Below, piece after piece: positions 40,619 to 44,293 of a stretch of 44,293 nucleotides of DNA. The stretch covers positions 1 to 44,293 of the forward strand of contig DYLF01000001.1 of the NCBI GenBank assembly GCA_020722205.1, given 5' to 3'. Numbering within the stretch: the stretch's first letter is position 1; each line of letters starts with the position of its first letter. The notes under the pieces were generated by a model. The model worked only from the letters and a program-made list of their open reading frames with translations. It was not told the DNA's origin and made no database searches. The translations under genes were made by a program, and so were the position numbers. This stretch comes from Desulfobacca acetoxidans (GTDB lineage Bacteria > Desulfobacterota > Desulfobaccia > Desulfobaccales > 0-14-0-80-60-11).

Positions 40619-43318
40619 ATGAAACCAAAAACCAAAAACCAAAAATCCCTCCTTGCCCGCACCGCCCCGGTTTTAGCGATCATTGATATCAGCTCCTATT
40701 TTTACCGGGCTTATCATGCCTTGCCCAGCCTCACCACCTCCCGGGGCTTACCCACCAACGCCATCCTGGGGGTAACCAATATGCTGCTGAAGGTCTTGCG
40801 GGAGCGTCAGCCACAGTACTTGGCCTTGGCCTTTGACTCAAAAGGCCCGACCTTCCGCCATCAGCGCTATGCTGCCTACAAAGCCCAGCGGCCTGGTATG
40901 CCAGAGGAGCTGGTCAGGCAACTTCCTTACATATATCAGATTATTGATGCCTTGAAACTCCCGACCTTAGCCCGGCAGGGCTACGAGGCAGACGACCTTA
41001 TCGGCACCTTGGTTAACAAAGCCAAATCCCAGGACCTAGAGGTGGAGATCATCTCTGGAGACAAGGATCTCCTGCCTCTGGTTCAGGAAGGGGTAACCAT
41101 GTGGGACCCCATGAAGGAGATCCGGTGGACTGAAGCGGTCGTGCAAGAAAAGTTCGGTCTGTCTCCGTCTGAGTTGATTGAAGTGCGGGCCCTGGCCGGC
41201 GACGCCTCCGATAACATTCCAGGAGTGCCGGGGATTGGAGAGAAAACCGCCATAAAGCTCATCCGCCGCTATCACACCCTGGAGAACCTACTGGCTCATG
41301 CGGAGGAGCTGCCGGAAAAGACTCTCAGAGCCCGTCTCCGAGAACACGCTGCCACTGCCCGGCTGAGCCGGGAATTAGTGACCTTAAACGATCAGGCGCT
41401 GCCGGATCTAAACCTGAGTGAACTGCGCCCGGGGCGTCCGGATCGACAGGCTTTACAAAAAATCTTTCTGGAACTGGAATTCAGCAAGCTGCTCAAAGAC
41501 CTGGGGGTTGAAACGGTCAGATCAGAAGCCTTCCACGTGGTCAGGGACGCCGGGCACCTGGCCGAGGTAGCAGCCGCCATCCGGTCTGCCGGGCAAGTGG
41601 CCCTTTTTTTCCTGGTCGGAGATGGGCATCCGGTACTGGCGCCAGTAGTTGGCTTGGCCTTATCCTGGCGACCGGGGGAGGGGACTTATCTGCCCTTGCG
41701 AGAAGGCTGGACGCCCGAAAAACTGTGGGCAATCCTGGGGCCGGTGTGGCAGGACGCGACCATCGCCAAAGTGAGTGCCGACCTGAAAACCGCCCTGCTG
41801 CTGAGCGAACGCTACGGCCAAAAATTGGCCGGGGCGGTGGGGGATGTGTTGTTGGCTTCTTATCTACTTAATCCCGCTCGTTACGAGCAGACCCTGGACA
41901 ACGTGGCCCTGCACCATTTGGGAATTAACCTTCCCGGCGTCCGGGATCTGGCCGGGGGGCCCGGGCCAGCTTCAGATTTGCCGGTGGAGCTGGCCTGCCA
42001 ATATGCCTGTGAGCGGGCGACGGCAGCTCTGCAGGCCTGGCCTCTATTAAAAGCAGAACTGGGAAAAGAGGAACTCTGGGCACTCTACCGCGACCTGGAG
42101 CTGCCGCTGACAGCGGTATTGGCTCGTATGGAGGCTCAAGGCATCGCCCTAGACCAGTGTTTCCTGCAAAGCTTCGGGGGAGAGCTTAAGAGGGCCTTGC
42201 AGAATCTGTCCCAGGAAATATTCGCTTTGGCTGGAGAGTCCTTCCTGATTCAGTCGCCGCAGCAGTTGGGGCGCATACTATTCGAAAAACTTAAATTGCC
42301 CCCCCAGAAAAAGACCAAAGGCAAAACTCATTACTCCACTGACGGTGAGGTCCTGCAAAGCCTGGCGGAGCAGGCTCCCATTGCCGGTTTGGTCCTGGAA
42401 TACCGCCGCTTGGGGAAGCTGAAGGCCACCTATGTGGATGCCCTGCTCAAACTGGCGCATCCGGTCACCGGCCGGGTGCACACCACCTTCTTACAAGCGG
42501 TGGCCGCTACCGGCCGGTTGTCCAGCCGAGATCCGAATTTGCAAAATATTCCGGTGCGGGGGGAGTTGGGCTCTCAGATCCGCCAAGCCTTTGTGGCCGC
42601 CCCCGGCCATCTTTTCCTGAGCGCGGATTACTCGCAGATGGAGCTCCGCCTCCTGGCCCACTTTTCACAAGATCAGACCCTTCTCAAGGCTTTTCAGCAA
42701 GGAGTGGACATCCACCGGGAGACCGCCGCGGCAGTCTTTGGCATCCATCCCGAGCTGGTGAGTGCGGAGATGCGGCGGCAAGCCAAGGTGATCAATTTCG
42801 GCATCATTTACGGGATGAGTGCCTTTGGCTTGGCCAAACAATTGGGGGTGGGGCAGCGTTTGGCCCAGGATTTTATTAATCGCTACTTTGCCCGCCATCC
42901 CCAGGTTAAGGCTTATTTAGACAAAACTCTGGCAGAGGCCCGACAGCGGGGATGGGTGACCACTTTGCTGGGGCGCCGTCGCCAGATTCCACAGCTCCAC
43001 AGCCCCAAACGGCTGGTGCGTCAAGAAGCCGAACGCAGCGCCATCAACACCCCCTTGCAGGGATCAGCGGCAGACCTGATAAAAAAGGCCATGCTCTCTA
43101 TAGACCAAGGGTTGTCAGCAGCGGGATTCTCGGCCCGAATGTTGTTGCAGCTTCATGACGAGCTGCTGTTAGAAATACCGGCGGCAGAACTGACAGATAC
43201 GGCCCGACTGGTCAAGCAGACGATGGAGGCGGTGGCTTCTCTCCGGGTGCCCCTGACGGCGGAATTGAGGGTCGGAGATAACTGGGGCAATTTGTCACGA
43301 TTGGCAATTGACAAGTAA
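40619..43318 (+). CDS. polA: DNA polymerase I
   Basis: The 899-residue product has all three PolA regions. The 5'-3' exonuclease (about 1-300) has AFDSKGPTFRHQRYAAYKAQ, YEADDLIGTL and SGDKDLLPLV. The 3'-5' exonuclease-like domain (about 305-480) lacks the first DxE catalytic motif (ALFFLVGDGHPVL stands in its place), so proofreading is probably absent. The polymerase domain has motif A (SADYSQMELRLLAHFS), motif B (RRQAKVINFGIIYGMSAFGL) and motif C (LQLHDELLLEIP). It fills gaps and removes RNA primers. The ATG at 40619 lacks a clear ribosome binding site and is followed by a Lys/Asn-rich leader of about 14 residues. A terminator follows. Confidence 0.95.
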   Translation: MKPKTKNQKSLLARTAPVLAIIDISSYFYRAYHALPSLTTSRGLPTNAILGVTNMLLKVLRERQPQYLALAFDSKGPTFRHQRYAAYKAQRPGMPEELVRQLPYIYQIIDALKLPTLARQGYEADDLIGTLVNKAKSQDLEVEIISGDKDLLPLVQEGVTMWDPMKEIRWTEAVVQEKFGLSPSELIEVRALAGDASDNIPGVPGIGEKTAIKLIRRYHTLENLLAHAEELPEKTLRARLREHAATARLSRELVTLNDQALPDLNLSELRPGRPDRQALQKIFLELEFSKLLKDLGVETVRSEAFHVVRDAGHLAEVAAAIRSAGQVALFFLVGDGHPVLAPVVGLALSWRPGEGTYLPLREGWTPEKLWAILGPVWQDATIAKVSADLKTALLLSERYGQKLAGAVGDVLLASYLLNPARYEQTLDNVALHHLGINLPGVRDLAGGPGPASDLPVELACQYACERATAALQAWPLLKAELGKEELWALYRDLELPLTAVLARMEAQGIALDQCFLQSFGGELKRALQNLSQEIFALAGESFLIQSPQQLGRILFEKLKLPPQKKTKGKTHYSTDGEVLQSLAEQAPIAGLVLEYRRLGKLKATYVDALLKLAHPVTGRVHTTFLQAVAATGRLSSRDPNLQNIPVRGELGSQIRQAFVAAPGHLFLSADYSQMELRLLAHFSQDQTLLKAFQQGVDIHRETAAAVFGIHPELVSAEMRRQAKVINFGIIYGMSAFGLAKQLGVGQRLAQDFINRYFARHPQVKAYLDKTLAEARQRGWVTTLLGRRRQIPQLHSPKRLVRQEAERSAINTPLQGSAADLIKKAMLSIDQGLSAAGFSARMLLQLHDELLLEIPAAELTDTARLVKQTMEAVASLRVPLTAELRVGDNWGNLSRLAIDK

Positions 43319-43382
43319 TCTAAACAAGTTAGCGAAAAGGAAATTTTTTTCCCTGGCAGAGATTATTCTGCGGCTTAAAAGG

Positions 43383-43414
43383 ATAAAAAAAAATGCAAAA
43401 GAGCATTATTTTTT
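43383..43414 (+). terminator. Terminator of polA
   Basis: AATGC (43392-43396) and GCATT (43403-43407) form a short stem extended by an A tract before and a T tract after (ATTTTTT), giving a symmetrical, intrinsic-terminator-like structure about 75 bases beyond the polA stop. Confidence 0.55.
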
Positions 43415-43415
43415 C

Positions 43416-43444
43416 TTGATATTTTCGCAACCCTGATATTTAAT
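43416..43444 (+). promoter_or_regulatory. Strong sigma-70 promoter for the Ala-rich lipoprotein genes
   Basis: TTGATA at 43416-43421 and TTTAAT at 43439-43444 each match consensus at five of six positions and are exactly 17 bases apart. Transcription would start near 43451, about 40 bases before the first lipoprotein start. Confidence 0.65.
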
Positions 43445-43491
43445 GTAGGACAGCTTTATCCTTAAACTAACTCTTTGAGAAGGGGGGATAG

Positions 43492-43770
43492 ATGATGAGA
43501 AAGGGTTTTGCGTTGATGATTCTCATGGCGTTTGTCCTCGCCATGGGAGCTGGCTGCTGTGACGTCTGCAAAAAATACGTAGACGAAACCAAAATGTATG
43601 CGGACCAGGCAGCGGCTTCAGCTTCTAAGGCGGACAGCGCGGCTCGGAACGCCGAGATGGCAGCGTCTGATGCTAAGGCTTCGGCTGATAAAGCTGAGGC
43701 GGCGGCTGATCGGGCTGAGGCGGCAGCGGCTAAGGCCGAAGCTTGCCTGATGAAGAAGATGCGGAAGTAG
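43492..43770 (+). CDS. Ala-rich murein-lipoprotein-like protein (first copy)
   Basis: The 92-residue product has a signal peptide with lipobox AGC (Cys22) and a mature part made of Ala-rich heptads (AAASASKADSAARNAEMAAS). This arrangement of Ala at core positions is that of Braun's lipoprotein and Pseudomonas OprI, which form trimeric Ala coiled coils in the periplasm. It ends MKKMRK, with a terminal Lys as in proteins cross-linked to peptidoglycan. AGGGGGG stands before ATG 43492. A strong promoter and a short leader suggest abundant expression. A paralogue follows. The link to peptidoglycan is inference. Confidence 0.7.
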   Translation: MMRKGFALMILMAFVLAMGAGCCDVCKKYVDETKMYADQAAASASKADSAARNAEMAASDAKASADKAEAAADRAEAAAAKAEACLMKKMRK

Positions 43771-43824
43771 GCGCCGGAGCAAACAAAGAGGGGAGATTCG
43801 TTCTCTTCCGAAAGGGGGTAATCG

Positions 43825-44187
43825 ATGAGGAAGCCGTTATTGAAAAAAGGCTTTGTGTTGGCGCTCCTCGCGGTCTTTGCCCTGGTGCTGGGAGGTGCTG
43901 GCTGCTGCCAAAAGTACTATGATCAGTGTAAGATGTACTCGCAGCAAGCCAAGGCTTCCGCGGAAAGGTCCGGCGCCTCGGCAGTGAAGGCAGAGGCGGC
44001 CGCAAATGATGCCAAGGTCCCGGTACCGCGGGCATCGGCTGCGGCCAACAAGGCTGAAGCGGCTGCGGCCAGGGCAGAAGACGCGGCGGAAAAAACCTGC
44101 GCCAAGGTCAAAAAGGTCAGGGGCAAGAAGGCCAAAAAAGGCAAGAAGGTCAAAAAGGCCAAAAAAGCCAGAAAAGCCAAAAAGTAA
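43825..44187 (+). CDS. Ala-rich lipoprotein with Lys-rich tail (second copy)
   Basis: The 120-residue product has a signal peptide ending in lipobox GAGC (Cys27). Its mature region repeats the Ala heptad plan of its neighbour (SQQAKASAERSGASAVKAEA), interrupted by a VPVPR segment. A tail of about 25 residues is almost entirely Lys, Ala, Gly, Val and Arg (KKAKKGKKVKKAKK). The shared start of the mature part (CC, K, Y, KMY) shows it is a tandem duplicate of the gene at 43492. The tail could bind acidic polymers of the envelope or several peptidoglycan strands. GGGGG lies upstream of ATG 43825. Confidence 0.65.
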   Translation: MRKPLLKKGFVLALLAVFALVLGGAGCCQKYYDQCKMYSQQAKASAERSGASAVKAEAAANDAKVPVPRASAAANKAEAAAARAEDAAEKTCAKVKKVRGKKAKKGKKVKKAKKARKAKK

Positions 44188-44233
44188 TTATCTCGACCTT
44201 ATTGGGAATTATTTCCCGAACCACAAGAAAGAG

Positions 44234-44275
44234 GGTGTGGTTGGAGGTTGCCTCCCCACACCTTCTGTCTTCTTA
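44234..44275 (+). terminator. Terminator after the lipoprotein pair
   Basis: GGTGTGG (44234-44240) pairs with CCACACC (44256-44262), and inside it GGAGG (44243-44247) pairs with CCTCC (44251-44255), giving a 12-bp stem with a two-base bulge. It is followed by a T-rich TTCTGTCTTCTT. A smaller stem GGGAA/TTCCC lies just before (44204-44217). Confidence 0.7.
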
Positions 44276-44293
44276 GAACATTTTCCCCTCAGC

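Noticed and set aside
1-44293. CRISPR arrays, tRNA and rRNA genes, intact insertion sequences, defence systems
   Set aside because: No regularly spaced identical repeats, no cloverleaf-forming segments noticed by eye, and no transposase, Cas or known defence proteins among the plausible genes.

Overview
The window looks like a chromosomal segment of a Gram-negative, probably anaerobic bacterium of the Desulfobacterota (former Deltaproteobacteria), with a Desulfobacca-like lineage my best guess. Pointers are LpxB and several outer-membrane-type lipoproteins, a LutB/LutC-like iron-sulfur protein, a DhnA-type class I aldolase, a TP0108-type phosphofructokinase, two HD-GYP-type proteins and Tad-type pilus genes. 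This placement is inference from gene content; there is no rRNA or other phylogenetic marker of high resolution except gyrA and polA.

Layout. Positions 1-151 hold the 5' end of tsaD (minus). Positions 398-9813 form a partial Tad/Flp pilus and secretion locus: cpaB on the minus strand, then on the plus strand two successive tadE-tadG pairs, the cpaC/rcpA secretin, a small lipoprotein and two TPR lipoproteins, one of which ends in a LytR_C domain. The pilin, ATPases, TadB/TadC platform and prepilin peptidase are not in the window. Positions 9948-20589 are a plus-strand run: a SAM methyltransferase, a YbgF/CpoB-like lipoprotein, PpiD, an unknown membrane protein, a LutB-LutC fusion, an M24 peptidase, TatC and a MetE-core-like protein. 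Positions 20863-25004 hold a CBS-pair protein, two tandem HD-GYP paralogues on the minus strand, and ilvE. Positions 25267-28569 hold a Gfo/Idh/MocA oxidoreductase coupled to lpxB, then the fructose-bisphosphate aldolase. A gene-poor stretch (28570-29233) carries hairpin repeats and a remnant of a ribbon-helix-helix gene. Positions 29234-33517 are a minus-strand p-aminobenzoate operon, pabA-pabB-pabC plus a C45-type hydrolase, preceded by a strong promoter and an attenuator-like hairpin. Positions 33671-43318 run on the plus strand: a Leu/Ile/Val-type binding protein coupled to gyrA, gpsA, a phosphofructokinase, a stand-alone pyruvate-kinase C-terminal domain and polA. The window closes with two tandem Ala-rich murein-lipoprotein-like genes and a terminator.

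Most genes are housekeeping. The most interesting non-gene structure is (1) the leader of pabA, where a textbook promoter, a short in-frame leader ORF and an 11-bp terminator-like hairpin with a U tract lie within about 110 bases; (2) a dispersed set of degenerate heptanucleotide tandem repeats at a dozen gene boundaries, some of which supply the last codons of genes; and (3) the 396-base space between the HD-GYP paralogues, with a Fur-box-like sequence, two inverted repeats and a 27-codon ORF with a good ribosome binding site. No CRISPR array, tRNA, rRNA, intact insertion sequence or recognised defence system was seen.
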